A stretch of 64,000 bases of DNA from Sorangium aterium (lineage in GTDB: Bacteria; Myxococcota_A; Polyangia; Polyangiales; Polyangiaceae). The position numbers were made by a program, and so were the translations under genes. The stretch spans positions 186,001 to 250,000 of the forward strand of contig NZ_JAQNDK010000007.1 in assembly GCF_028368935.1 (NCBI RefSeq), written 5' to 3'. Each line of letters begins with the position of its first letter. The first letter of the stretch is position 1. Below the pieces are notes generated by a model. That model saw only the letters and a list, made by a program, of their open reading frames with translations. It made no database searches and was not told the origin of the DNA. This document shows positions 17,317 to 28,100 of this stretch, piece after piece.

Positions 17317-20253
17317 TTGACACGAGTGGCATCCATCGCAGAGGAGGCGCGCGGCGCGGAGGCCCCTGGGGCGCATTCGGCCCCTGTCGCGCCTGCTCGC
17401 GACACGGCGGAGCTGTTCCTCCTGTCCTCCTCTGACGGCGCGGGCTTGACGCGCGCGATCGACGCGCTCATCTCCCGCGCGGAGGCGGAGCCCTCGGTCT
17501 CCCTGCGCCGGCTGGCGCGCGACCATGCGCGCCAGCCGGTCGCCGAGCGCCGCCTCGCGGTCATCGCGCTCGATCGCCGCGATCTCGCGAACAAGCTCCG
17601 GCGCGGCAAGGCCGCGCTCGCGCGCTCGGGGGAGGGCCGCCTTCGCGTGCGGAGCGGCATTTATGGTGGGAGCGGCGCTCCGGCAGGCCAGGTAGCGCTC
17701 CTCTTCCCGGGGCAAGGCTCCCAGTACGAGGGGATGCTGGAGCAGCTCTACTGCCACTGGCCGGCCTCCCGCGCGTGGTTCGACGCCCTCGACGCAGCGT
17801 ATGCGAGCGCGCGGGAGACGCCGCCGAGCGAGATCGTGTTTCCGCGCGAGCCCGCGGCGAGCGAGGGCGAGCGGCTCGCCCGGGAGCGCCGGCTCGTCGA
17901 CATGGAGCGCGGGGCGCAGGTGGGTTTGATCGCCAGCCTGGCCTCCCACGAGATGCTCCTCTCGCTCGGCGTGCGCGCCGACGTCATGGTGGGCAACAGC
18001 AACGGTGAGCACGCCGCGCTCATCGCGGCGGGCGCGATCCAGGTGTCGACCCGGCGCGCGCTCTGCGACGTCATCGCTCACATCGGCCTCAGCGGCCGGG
18101 CCGTGCCCGCGCCGCCGCTCCCCGAGCGCATGGTCGCGGTCAACGCCTTCGACCGGGGCCTCCTCGACGCGCTGCTGGCGCGCCACGAGGGCCAGCTGTT
18201 CATCGCGATGGACAATTGCCCGAGCCAGGTCGTGATCGCCGGGACCCTGCCTGCGGTGGAGGCGGCGGTGGACGCGATGGGCGGCGCCGGCGCCGTCTGC
18301 ATACGGATGCCCTTCGAGCGCGCCTATCACACACCGCTGTTCGGCGAGTGGCAGCGCGCGCTGCGCGTCCATTACGATCGCTTCAAGACGGGCGTGCCCC
18401 ATACGCCGGTGCGGTGCTGCGCGACCTGCAGCCCGGTGCCGGACGAGCCGTCTGCGGCCCTCGATCTCCTGGCCGCGCAATGGTCCTCCCCAGTGCGTTT
18501 TCGCCAGATGATCGAGGACCTGTACGACGGCGGGACACGGACGTTCATCGAGGCCGGCCCGAACAACCGGCTCACCGCGTTCGTGGAGGACACCCTGCGC
18601 GGGAAGCCGCACCTGGCCGTCCCCGCCTCATCCCAGCACAGGGGCGATACCCTGCAGCTGAAGCACCTCGTGGGCGAGCTGTACGCCCATGGCCTCGCCA
18701 TCCGGGTCGAGCCGCTCGATCTGCTGTGCGACGCGGTGCTGCGGGGCACCCCCGCGCCGGTCGAGCCCGGCGGCCGCGAGGCGAGCCGCGGGCGAGCCCC
18801 CGCCCTGGAGCCGCGCGGCGGGGGCGCCGCGCAGGCCGCGGATCCTGGGCGCCGCGCGCTCACGATCCGCGCGCTCCATGCTGCGCTCATGGCCGAGGCT
18901 GGGGAGCGCGAGGCGCGCGTCCTCACGGCGGCCCGGCGTGTGACGCGGTTCGCCCGCGCCGCCCCGGCGCCGCTGTCGGCCGCGCGGCCGGGTGAACCGG
19001 CGGCGGCGCAGGCCGCGGCCGCGGCGCAGGCGGGCTGCCCCCTGCTCGGCGATGTCTTGCGGCTCGACAGCCGCGAGCTGCACGCCGAGCGGCGCTTCGA
19101 CTGGCGGCGCGACCCGTTCGTGCTCGATCACAGCCTCGGGCCGCCTTCACCGCAGCGCCGGGCGGGCGGGGCTCACTTGCCCGTGCTTCCGTTCACGCTC
19201 AGCCTGGAGATCCTCGCAGAGGCAGCCTGGCGGCTCACCGGCGTGCCGCCCGCGTCCTTCTCGGACATCCGCGCGGGGCGATGGCTGGCGCTCGACCGAG
19301 GGAGGCTCACGGTGGCGGTCCACGCCGAGCGCATGCCCGAGGACGGGCGCGATGCCCGGGTGAGGGTGAGGCTGTTCGAGGTCGGCGGCCCGCGGCGGCA
19401 CCTGGCGTTCGAGGGCACGGTACACGTCTCCGCCGCTCCTCTGCCCGCCCCGCCGCCTTCGCTCCCGCCCGACCCAGGCGCGCTGCCGCCCCGCGCGTGG
19501 TCGGCGGAGCGCTTCTATTCGGGCTTCGCCTTTCACGGGCGCTCCTACCGCGGGATCGAGCGCGTCCTCGCGGTCGGAGAGCGCAGCATCGAGGCCGAGC
19601 TGGCGATCACCGCGCTGCCCGGGCTCGACGCCCTGGAGCTCCGGCTCGACCCGGCGCTCCTCGACTGCACGGGTCAGCTCGTCGCGTTCTGGCTCCTCGA
19701 GCGGGGGGAACGCCAGTTCGGGGTGTTTCCGTTCGAGGCCCGGCGCGTCGTCTGGTATCGGCGGTCGCTGCCGCGGGGCGGGCGCGTGCGCTGCCGCGGG
19801 CACGTCCGCCTCGAGCGCTCGGGCACCACGGAGGCGACGTTCGAGATGGTCGACGGCAGCGGGGCGCAGGTGGCCCGCGTCGAGGGCTTCCAGCAGCGGT
19901 TCGTGCGCTTCCCCGGGGCGATCCATCGCCTGCTGTTCGGCGGCGGGCCGCCGGAGAGCGGCGCACCGCGGGAGGCGGAGGCGGGGGCGACGGCCGGCGC
20001 CGTCGACGCGGTCGATCGCTCCTTCCTGAGCGCGAGCTGGGGTATCTGGGCGCGGGCGCTCGCGCACGTGATGCTCGACCAGCGTGAGCTCGACGCCTGG
20101 TATCGTCTCGGCGACGACGGCGAGCGCCGCGTCGCGAGCCTGCTGTCCCGCGTGGCAGCAAAGGACGCCTGCGCGCCGCGGCCGCGGCTCTCCGGTGGGC
20201 GTCCGATCCATGAACATCCCGAGCAAGGGTTGGAAGCAAAGGAGCGAGAATGA
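17317..20253 (+). CDS. Acyltransferase-dehydratase protein of an iterative lipid/polyketide synthase
   Basis: About 978 residues from TTG 17317 (AAGGGAG 4 bases upstream); TTG 17227 or GTG 17326 are alternatives. Residues 125-435 form an FabD-type acyltransferase: LLFPGQGSQYEGM, nucleophile Ser228 in GNSNGE (the usual His before Ser is Asn) and a catalytic His in RAYHTPLF. An Ala/Pro linker leads to a double-hot-dog dehydratase (about 575-870), with His605 in FVLDHSLG and Asp783 in LLDCTGQ. The last 60 residues (SFLSASWGIWARALAHV, then SLLSRVAAKDA) resemble the start of the phosphopantetheinyl-transferase-like tail of related proteins but stop early. It supplies acyl loading and dehydration missing from, or complementing, the large synthase. 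The stop overlaps the ACP start (ATGA). Confidence 0.85.
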   Translation: MTRVASIAEEARGAEAPGAHSAPVAPARDTAELFLLSSSDGAGLTRAIDALISRAEAEPSVSLRRLARDHARQPVAERRLAVIALDRRDLANKLRRGKAALARSGEGRLRVRSGIYGGSGAPAGQVALLFPGQGSQYEGMLEQLYCHWPASRAWFDALDAAYASARETPPSEIVFPREPAASEGERLARERRLVDMERGAQVGLIASLASHEMLLSLGVRADVMVGNSNGEHAALIAAGAIQVSTRRALCDVIAHIGLSGRAVPAPPLPERMVAVNAFDRGLLDALLARHEGQLFIAMDNCPSQVVIAGTLPAVEAAVDAMGGAGAVCIRMPFERAYHTPLFGEWQRALRVHYDRFKTGVPHTPVRCCATCSPVPDEPSAALDLLAAQWSSPVRFRQMIEDLYDGGTRTFIEAGPNNRLTAFVEDTLRGKPHLAVPASSQHRGDTLQLKHLVGELYAHGLAIRVEPLDLLCDAVLRGTPAPVEPGGREASRGRAPALEPRGGGAAQAADPGRRALTIRALHAALMAEAGEREARVLTAARRVTRFARAAPAPLSAARPGEPAAAQAAAAAQAGCPLLGDVLRLDSRELHAERRFDWRRDPFVLDHSLGPPSPQRRAGGAHLPVLPFTLSLEILAEAAWRLTGVPPASFSDIRAGRWLALDRGRLTVAVHAERMPEDGRDARVRVRLFEVGGPRRHLAFEGTVHVSAAPLPAPPPSLPPDPGALPPRAWSAERFYSGFAFHGRSYRGIERVLAVGERSIEAELAITALPGLDALELRLDPALLDCTGQLVAFWLLERGERQFGVFPFEARRVVWYRRSLPRGGRVRCRGHVRLERSGTTEATFEMVDGSGAQVARVEGFQQRFVRFPGAIHRLLFGGGPPESGAPREAEAGATAGAVDAVDRSFLSASWGIWARALAHVMLDQRELDAWYRLGDDGERRVASLLSRVAAKDACAPRPRLSGGRPIHEHPEQGLEAKERE

Positions 20254-20540
20254 AGGTACGTACGAAGGCGGACGTGTGGCGTTGCGTTATCGAGACCGTC
20301 GAGGAGCTCATGGCGGATCTCGACCAGGAGCCCGGCGAGCTCACGCCTGACGTCACGTTGATGGGCGACCTGGGGATCAAGTCGATGGACGTGATCCACC
20401 TCGTGCTCTTGCTCAAGGACCGCATCGGCCGGTCGCTCACCTACAAGGACGTCTTCGGAGAGGACCAGCAACCCCCGAGCGACCTGTCCCTCGCGCAGCT
20501 CTCCGATCTCGTGTGCAGGGGACTTCGAATCACGGCGTAG
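20250..20540 (+). CDS. Free-standing acyl carrier protein
   Basis: A protein of 96 residues, start overlapping the AT-DH stop. The phosphopantetheine site is Ser in LMGDLGIKSMDVIHL, where LGIKS replaces the common LGxDS. Helix III and the flanks are normal for type II carriers. It probably carries the starter or the growing chain between the AT-DH protein and the large synthase. Activation needs a PPTase, and no intact one is encoded in the window. Confidence 0.88.
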   Translation: MKVRTKADVWRCVIETVEELMADLDQEPGELTPDVTLMGDLGIKSMDVIHLVLLLKDRIGRSLTYKDVFGEDQQPPSDLSLAQLSDLVCRGLRITA

Positions 20541-20673
20541 CCTGCTGGATCGGCCCGGCGCGCCCCTCTCGACTCGCCGCTCTCCCGGAGGGGAGCGGAG
20601 GGCGGAGCTGTCACGCGCCGCCGGGCCACGTCGGGAGAGGGGCCGCTCGAAGGAGACGGCCAGGAGAATTACG

Positions 20674-21963
20674 ATGCATTACACGGTAGTCGCGAGCGGT
20701 TCACGAGGAGACGTCCAGCCGCTCGTCGCGCTCGCAGCCGGTATCAAGGCTGCCGGACACGAGGTGCGGTTCGCCACACAGGTGGATTTCGAGCCGTTCG
20801 TCCGCAAGTGCGGGCTGGAGTATGTACAGCTCGGCGGCAGCGCGGAGGAGTTCTACTCCAGCCGCCTCGCCGTCGCCCTGCGCGAGCAGTCCGGTCACGC
20901 GGGCGAGTTCAGCAAGTTTCTCAGTGAAAATCTGCAAACGTACGTCGTCAACCACCTGCGCGAGTGCTGGAACGCTGTCCGGGGCACCGACGTGTTCCTG
21001 TGCTGGCCCTGGCTGCAGGTCGGCCCATCGATCGCCGAGAAGATGGGCATTCCTTACGTCGTCGTCAGCCCGAATCCGGTCCCGCATATCCCGACGTGGG
21101 GATTTCCAAACCCGTTCCACGCGCCGGTGTGGAAGCTGGGGCCGCTCTACAACCGCCTGACCTGGCTCCTCGCCGAGTCCGTCTCGCGCACGGGCTCGGA
21201 CCAGATCAACCGGTGGCGAAAGGAGGAGCTCGGCCTGCCCCCGAGGCACTGGCGGGACGAGCTGCGGACGATCCGGAACACGAGCCACCTGTTCGGGTAC
21301 AGCCCCGAGGTCCTCCCCAAGCCGCGGGACTGGGCGGACTGGATGCACGTCACGGGCTACTGGATCTTCGATGAAGGGCGCGACTACCAGCCTCCCGAGG
21401 AGCTGAAGGAGTTCCTCGCGGCCGGGGACCCGCCGGTGGCCATCGGCTTCGGCAGCATCGTCGGGCGCAATCCGAAGCAGCTGACGCAGGAGGTCGTCGC
21501 CGCGCTGGAGCGCGCCGGGCAGCGCGGCATCCTGATCGCCGGGTGGGGAGGGCTCAAGGACATCAAGCTCCCGAACACCGTCCTGAAGGTGAAGACGGTG
21601 CCCTACGACTGGCTGCTCCCGCGCGTGGCGGCGATGGTGCATCACGGCGGCTCCGGCTCGTCGGCGGCCGCGATGCGCGCGGGGATCCCATCGATGGCCG
21701 TGCCGTTCGGCTACGATCAGCCGCTCTGGGGGCAGCGGATCGCCGACCTCGGCGTGGGCGTCGCGCCGCTGCCGATCAAGAAGCTCACCACCGACAGGCT
21801 CGCCAAGGCCATCTCACGCCTCGCGCGCGACGGCGCGATGCGCGAGCGGGCGCAGCGGCTCGGGGAGAAGCTCCGCGCCGAGGACGGCGTCGGGCGCGCC
21901 GTGGCGGCCCTGGAGAAGACGGTCGCCGAGGCTCGCAAGCGCGCGCCGGGCCCGCGTCGGTAG
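20674..21963 (+). CDS. GT1-family glycosyltransferase (GT-B fold)
   Basis: A protein of 429 residues, ATG after AGGAG. The N-terminus (YTVVASGSRGDVQPLVALAAG) is typical of sterol/macrolide-type glucosyltransferases. The donor-binding C-terminal motif HHGGSGSSAAAMRAGIPSMAVPFGYDQPLWG is split here for length: it begins at about residue 325 and includes the HHGGSGSS block and the DQ pair that contacts the sugar. It is a soluble cytoplasmic enzyme that would attach a nucleotide sugar to a lipophilic acceptor. With a dTDP-deoxysugar operon and a lipid synthase around it, glycosylation of the synthase product is the natural reading. Confidence 0.87.
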   Translation: MHYTVVASGSRGDVQPLVALAAGIKAAGHEVRFATQVDFEPFVRKCGLEYVQLGGSAEEFYSSRLAVALREQSGHAGEFSKFLSENLQTYVVNHLRECWNAVRGTDVFLCWPWLQVGPSIAEKMGIPYVVVSPNPVPHIPTWGFPNPFHAPVWKLGPLYNRLTWLLAESVSRTGSDQINRWRKEELGLPPRHWRDELRTIRNTSHLFGYSPEVLPKPRDWADWMHVTGYWIFDEGRDYQPPEELKEFLAAGDPPVAIGFGSIVGRNPKQLTQEVVAALERAGQRGILIAGWGGLKDIKLPNTVLKVKTVPYDWLLPRVAAMVHHGGSGSSAAAMRAGIPSMAVPFGYDQPLWGQRIADLGVGVAPLPIKKLTTDRLAKAISRLARDGAMRERAQRLGEKLRAEDGVGRAVAALEKTVAEARKRAPGPRR

Positions 21964-22022
21964 GGCGGGGCGCGCGGCCAGGCGGGCAGGGGGCGCCCGC
22001 GCGAAGCCGCCGCGAAGCGGCG

Positions 22023-22055
22023 CCGAAGTCCGGCCATCCCCTGGCCGGACTTCGG
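22023..22055. terminator. Bidirectional terminator hairpin 1 between convergent genes
   Basis: A perfect 14-base stem (CCGAAGTCCGGCCA and its complement) with a 5-base loop (TCCCC). It lies between the glycosyltransferase and synthase ends, so it can stop transcripts from both sides. No T-tract follows, as is common in very GC-rich genomes. Confidence 0.75.
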
Positions 22056-22065
22056 GCGGGCGGAA

Positions 22066-22108
22066 CTAGACGCTCGAGGCGCGCGGCGGCGCCGCCACGA
22101 GCGTCTAG
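22066..22108. terminator. Bidirectional terminator hairpin 2
   Basis: CTAGACGCTCG (22066-22076) pairs perfectly with CGAGCGTCTAG (22098-22108). The loop itself contains the palindrome GGCGGCGCCGCC. Together with the hairpin just to its left it forms a double barrier ending 8 bases before the synthase stop. Confidence 0.7.
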
Positions 22109-22115
22109 CCGGCGG

Positions 22116-25100
22116 CTACCCGGCGTCGGAGGCGCTGCTCGTCGCGTGACCTGCCCGCGGCTCGGCCGGCAGCGCGGCGTCCTGGCCCGAGGGCGAGGTG
22201 CCGGCCGCGTCGCCGCCGTGACGCCACGGCCCCTCGCCGGCGACGACCACGACGTCGCCCTTGGGACCATACGAGAGCTCCTCCGAGAAGAAGCCGCACC
22301 CGGACTCCACGTCGACGGGCACGATCCCCTGCGCCGAAAGCCGCCGGAGGACGCCCTCGCCGGCCATCCCGACCTCGCGCCAAGGCCCCCATCCGATCGA
22401 GACCACCCGCGTCGCGGGCCAGCGCGCGTCGAGCTGAGCCGCGAGGCGGCTCATGACCTCGTTGGCGGCTGCGTAATCGGATTGACCGCGGTTCCCGAAC
22501 CGCCCGGAGATCGAGCTGAACAGGACGCACCATTTGAGCTCGTCCGGGCGCAGCGCCTGCCCGAGGAGGAAGGTGCTGTCGGCCTTGGTGTCGAAGACCC
22601 GGTCGAACGAGTCGGGGCGCTTGTCGGCGAGGAGCTGGTCCTCGATGACACCGGCGCCGTGGACGACCGCATCGATCCGGCCGAAACGACGATACACGCC
22701 GGTGAGCAGGTCCTGGAAGCGATCCTCGTCGCGCACGTCGATCGCGTGGTACTCCACGGCGGCGCCGCGCCGGCGCAGGGAATCGAGCGTGGCGCGGCGC
22801 TCCCTCGCCTGCCGCTTGCTCCTGATCTCGGCCTCGATCGCGGCGGGCAGCAGGTCGCGCCCCGCGCTCCGCATGTCGAGGATGGCGCGCCGGCGCAGCG
22901 CCTCGACATCATCGCTGCCTTCGTCCTGGAGATCCCCCTCGGGGATCTCGGACCGCCCGACAAGGATCAGCCGGACGTCCGGACGGGCAAGCCGGGCCGC
23001 GATCGCCGCGGTAATGCCGCGCGCTCCGCCGGTCACCAGGACGACCCAGCCGGGGCCCGGCTCCCAGTCGCGGCGCTCCCCGGCGAGCTCGAGCGGCGCG
23101 GGCGCGGTGGACACGACCGTCCGCTGGCCGTTCAGATAGCTCACCTCGAGATCGTCCGGCGCGCGCGACAGCTCGTCGAGGATGCGGCTCGCCATGGCGT
23201 CGCGCGGCAGCGCGTCGTCGAGCCCGACCACCTTGGCGACGGTGCGGGGGTGCTCGTGCGCCACGCACCGCAGGACGCCGTGGCAACCGGCGCTGGACGC
23301 AGATCCGTCGAGGCTGCCCTGCTCGATGCTGCCCCCGATCAGCGTTGCAGCCACGATCCGCAGGGGCTCGCCCCGCGCCTCGGCCAGCTCGCCGGCGCAG
23401 GCTTGCGCGGTGTAGAACAGGCTCTTCACCTGTACCCGGTTGCCGCGCCGGAACGCGGCGAGCCCGTCTACGGCGCCGCGGTGGAGGGACGCGACGTGTA
23501 CGATCCCGCGCACCGCGCCGTGCTCGTGGCGCGCGGCGGCGACATGGCGCGCGATGCGCTCGGACTCCTCGAGCGCATCGCGCGGGATCACGATCGGTCT
23601 GGCCCCGCGCTGCGCCAGCAGGGCGCACAGGCGCGCGCCGACGCCCAGGTCGTCCTCGGTCACCAGGAAGAGCCCCTCGAGCTGCGCCGGCGGATCGTCG
23701 GGCAGCGCCTTGCGCTCGGCGCGCATGACAAAACGAGGGCACGCCCCCGCCCGCGCGCCGCCGGGTGAGGCGGAGCCCGGGAGGGGCACACCGCCGTCGG
23801 CGCCCTCACCGGCCTGGCCCGGGCCGGGGCCGACGGCCTGCGCCGCCGAACCGAGGTCCGCGCCGGCAGCGCCTGCGCCGTTGCGCGGCCGCGCCGGTGC
23901 GCCCTCGCCCGTCTCGCCGGCGGGCAGCGCCGCAGCTTCGCTCGACACGACGTCGACGAGGCCGTTCATCGACCGGATCCGGGAGAGCCGGTCCATCGAC
24001 GACCGGAGCCGCGCGGCCACCGGCTGCGGGAGCTCGCGCAGCAGCGTCTCCAGGATCTCGATCCGCTTGATGGAGTCGATTCCGAGCTCCCCCTCCATGT
24101 CCTGGTCAAGGCCGAGCATGTCCTCCGGGTAGCCCGTCCGGCGGCTGACCAGGGTGGTGAGCGTCTTCCGCAGCGCCGCCGGCTTGAGCATCGCGGGCGC
24201 CAGGTCCCGCTCCTCCGCACCCGCTGCCGCGAGCGCCGCGGGCGACGGCGTGGGGCCACCGAGCGCTGCGGACGGCGGCGGAGGCGGCGACGCACCGGGC
24301 GCCGCGAGCGGGGCGGCCTGGCCGTCCAGCCGCGGGGCCGGAGGCGGAGCGAGCGCAGCCCCGTCCCCGTCGCCGCCGAGCCGGAGGAGGAACTCCGTGG
24401 TGATCCGCTCCTGCATCGTCAGGAACCGGCGCATCGTCTCCTGGTGCTCGCGGTAGGCGAGGAGCGGGATGTCCCCGGCGCCGGAGCCGGCCTCCGGAAG
24501 CAGGTCGTCGACCTCGACCGCGGGGGCGGTGTCGTGATCGAGGAACGGGCGCTCACCGAGAAGGCCCACGGGCTCGTCGGCGCGGCGGAGGCGCCCGCCG
24601 TCGATGCGCCACGCGGGGAGCGGAGCCTCAGGACGGTCGACCGCGAGCGCGCGGAGGTCGAGCCGACCGCAGGGCCGCCCGGCGAACAGCGCCGGCAGGT
24701 CGAGCCCGACGCCAGCGACGCCGAGCGACGCGATCGCCTGCAAGAGACCCTTCAGGCCGCCCCCGGCGCCGTCGAAGCTGACGGCCAAGTGCGGCTGCCC
24801 GTCGAGGATCCGCCGGACGAGGCCGGTCAGCGTGGCCTTCGGCCCGAGCTCGACGAAGGTCCGCGCGCCGTCCTCGTACATCCGCCGGACCTGCGCGACG
24901 AAGTCGACGGGGGCCTCGAGCTGCGCCGCGAGGAGCGCGCGGACGTCCGAGGGATCGCGCGGATACGGGCGGCCGGTCGCGTTGGCGTGGACCTCGATCT
25001 GCGGCGGCGCGATCGCCGTGCGCTCGAGGGCGGCGGTGAACGGGGCCCGGACGGCGCGCATGAGGGGCGAGTGGAACGCGCTCGACACCGGGAGCCACTG

Positions 25101-28100
25101 CGCGCGGATCCCCTTCGCGGTCAGCGCGTCGACGGCGGCGCGCATCGCGCCCAGCTCGCCCGAGACGACGCACTGCTCGGGCGCGTTGTGGTTGGCGATG
25201 CAGACCGCCGGGAACGCCTCGAGGAGGGGCTCGAGCTCGGCCCGGGAGAGCATCACCGCCGCCATCGTGCCCGGCTCCGAGGGCACCTCTTCCATGAGCC
25301 GCCCGCGCGTCTCGGAGAGCGCGAGCCAGTCCTCGCGCGACAGGGCGCCCGCCGCGCGCAGCGCGGTCAGCTCGCCATAGCTGTGGCCGGCGAGCACGTC
25401 GGGGCGAAGTCCGAGGCGAAGCGCGATATGCAGCATCCCGTCGCTGATCGCCCCGATGGCTGGCTGCGCGATCCGCGTGGCCGTGAGCTCGCGGCGCTGC
25501 CGCTCCTTTGCTTCCTCGGAGAACGCGGCCGGCGGCAGGATGAAGCGGCTCAGGCGAGCGGGCAGGAGGCCCTCGAGGCGAAGGTCGGCGAGCTCGATGG
25601 CGCCCCGCATCTCGGAGAAGTACAGGGCGACCTCGCGGCCCATCGAGGGGTACTGCGAGCCCTGCCCGGGGAAGAGGAACGCCGTCTTGCCAGCCTCCGG
25701 GCAGGGCGCGATCCGGAGGTGGATGTGGGCCGGCAACGAGCCTTCTGGCTCGCGCGCGGACTCGAGGTGGAGACGGAGACGCGAGAGCACCTGCTCGACC
25801 GCGCCGAGGAGGTGCTCGCGGTCGTCCGCGACGATGTAGACGGCCGCGCGCGCCGCGTTCGAGGCGCGTCGCGCGCGTCCATCGAGCGCCGCGAGCGCGC
25901 AGGTGAAGGCGACGTCGCGGAGGCTCACGGCGTCGCGCCCCGGCCGGAGCGCGCGCTGCAGCTGCTCCAGCTCGGCGACCAGCGACGGCGCGTCGGGGGC
26001 CTCGACGGCGACCAGCTCGTGAGGCCAATCGGCGGCCCCGAGGGCGGGCGCCGCGAAGTCGCCCTGGTACTCCTCCAGGACTGCGTGGAAGTTCGTCCCT
26101 CCGAAGCCGAACGCGCTCACGCCGACGCGTCGAGGCGCCGGCCCCGCGAGCCAGGGCTGCGGCTCGTCCAGCAGGTACATCGGGCAGTCCTCGGACGTGA
26201 GCGGATCCATCGGGGTGTCCACGCCGGCGTGGGGCGGCAGGACGCGGTGCCGGAGCGCGAGGAGCCCCTTGAGCACGCCGACCAGGCCCGCGGCGTTCCT
26301 TGTGTGGCCGAGGAGAGACTTCACGGACCCGATGGCGCAACGCTGGGGCGGCGCCCCGGCGGCGCGGAGGACGCCCGCGATCGTCTCGATCTCGGCGCGA
26401 TCGCCGACGGCCGTGCCGGTGCCGTGCGCCTCGTACATCCCGATCGTGGCCGGATCGATGCCCGCCCGCCCGTAGGCCCTCTCGAGCGCGATGCGCTGGC
26501 CGGCGGGCTTGGGCGCGGTGAGCCCCATCCCCTTGCCGTCGCTCGATCCGGCGACGGCCTGGATCACGGCGTCGATGCGGTCTCCGTCGCGCTCCGCGTC
26601 CGCGAGCCGCTTCAGGATCAGGACGCCGATGCCCTCGCTGATCACGATGCCGTCGGCCTTGGCGTCGAACACGCTCGCGCGGCCTCGCGGGGAGAAGGCC
26701 CTCGTCTTGCTGAAGGCCAGGTACCCATGCGGGGTCTGCTCGATCTCGACGGCGCCGACGACGGCGACGTTGGACCGACCGGAGACGAGCTCCGTGACCG
26801 CGAGATCGAGCGCCGCGAGGGAGGAGCCGCAGGCCGCGTCGACGGTCATGTTGGGGCCGCGCAGATCGAACGAGTTGGCGACCCGCCCGGCGATGACGTT
26901 CGCGAGGATGCCGGCGTAGCTCTCCTCCGACCACGTGGGGAGTCGCGCGAGGGCCGCCTGCGCTGGGCGGCCCACGCTCAGCGGGAGGAGGCCGCGCGCC
27001 ACGTACGCCTGCTCGAGATCGGCCGTGCCGTTGGCCGCGAAAATCACGGCGGTGTTCTCGCGATCGAAGCCCCCCGAGGTGTACCCCGCGTCCGCGAGCG
27101 CGCGTCGGGTCACCTCCAGGGCGAGGAGCTGGGCCACGCTGATCGATCTCAGCGAGACGGGCGGGATCCCGTAGCGCAGCGGGTCGAAGGGGAGCTCGTC
27201 GATGAAGCCGCCCCACTTCGAGTAGATCTTGTCCTCCGCCCGCGGGTCGGGGTCGTAGTAGAGGCGATAGTCCCAGCGTTGCGGGGGGATCTCGCGGATG
27301 GCGTCGACCTTGCCGAGGACGTTCCGCCAGAGCTCCTCCGGCCGTTGCGCCTTCGGCAGCAGGCACGCCGCGCCGATCACGGCGATGCGCGCGGGCTCCG
27401 CCGCGCGGCGCGGCACGTGCTCCACCGAGGCCTGGACGAGGCCGCCGAGCGCCCTCCGGCTGCCCGAGGACACCTCCTCGTGCAGCGACGAGATCTCGAC
27501 GATGTCCGAGCGCAGCGACGCGACGTCGCCCATCATGTAGAGGCCGCGGGCCGTCTGCCGCTCGTCGTCGGCCGCGTCGAGCTGGCCGCCCTCGCCGCGC
27601 TCGATCCCCTTGGACGCGATCCGCAGGCGGCCCAGCGTCAGTTGCTCGAGCGACGCGCTGATCGCGGCCGCGGCCTGCCCCTCCCGCCGCATCCGGTCGT
27701 GGGCGGCCTGGAACTCGCCCACGAAGGGTGTGGGCGCGCAGCGGATGACGTGCCCCGGCCCCGTCTCGATCGTGACGGTGCCATCGCAGGCGAGCGCCTC
27801 TCGCTGGAACCTCGGCGCGATCGCGCCGCTCGCGACCGCCTGCGCGGTGAAGAGATACGCGGTCCCCATCAGCACGCCGACGCGGAGCCCGGCGGCCGCG
27901 AGGGGAGCGGCCATCGCCGACACCATCGCGGCCGAGCGCGCGTCGTGGATGCCGCCCGCGAACAGCACGTGAACGGCCTCCGCGTCGGGCGTCTTCTCGT
28001 CGAGCAGCGCGTCGATCATCGCATCCCACAGGGCGAAGCTGCTCAGCGGGCCGACGTGACCGCCGCACTCGGCGCCCTCGAACACGAACCGCCGCGCGCC

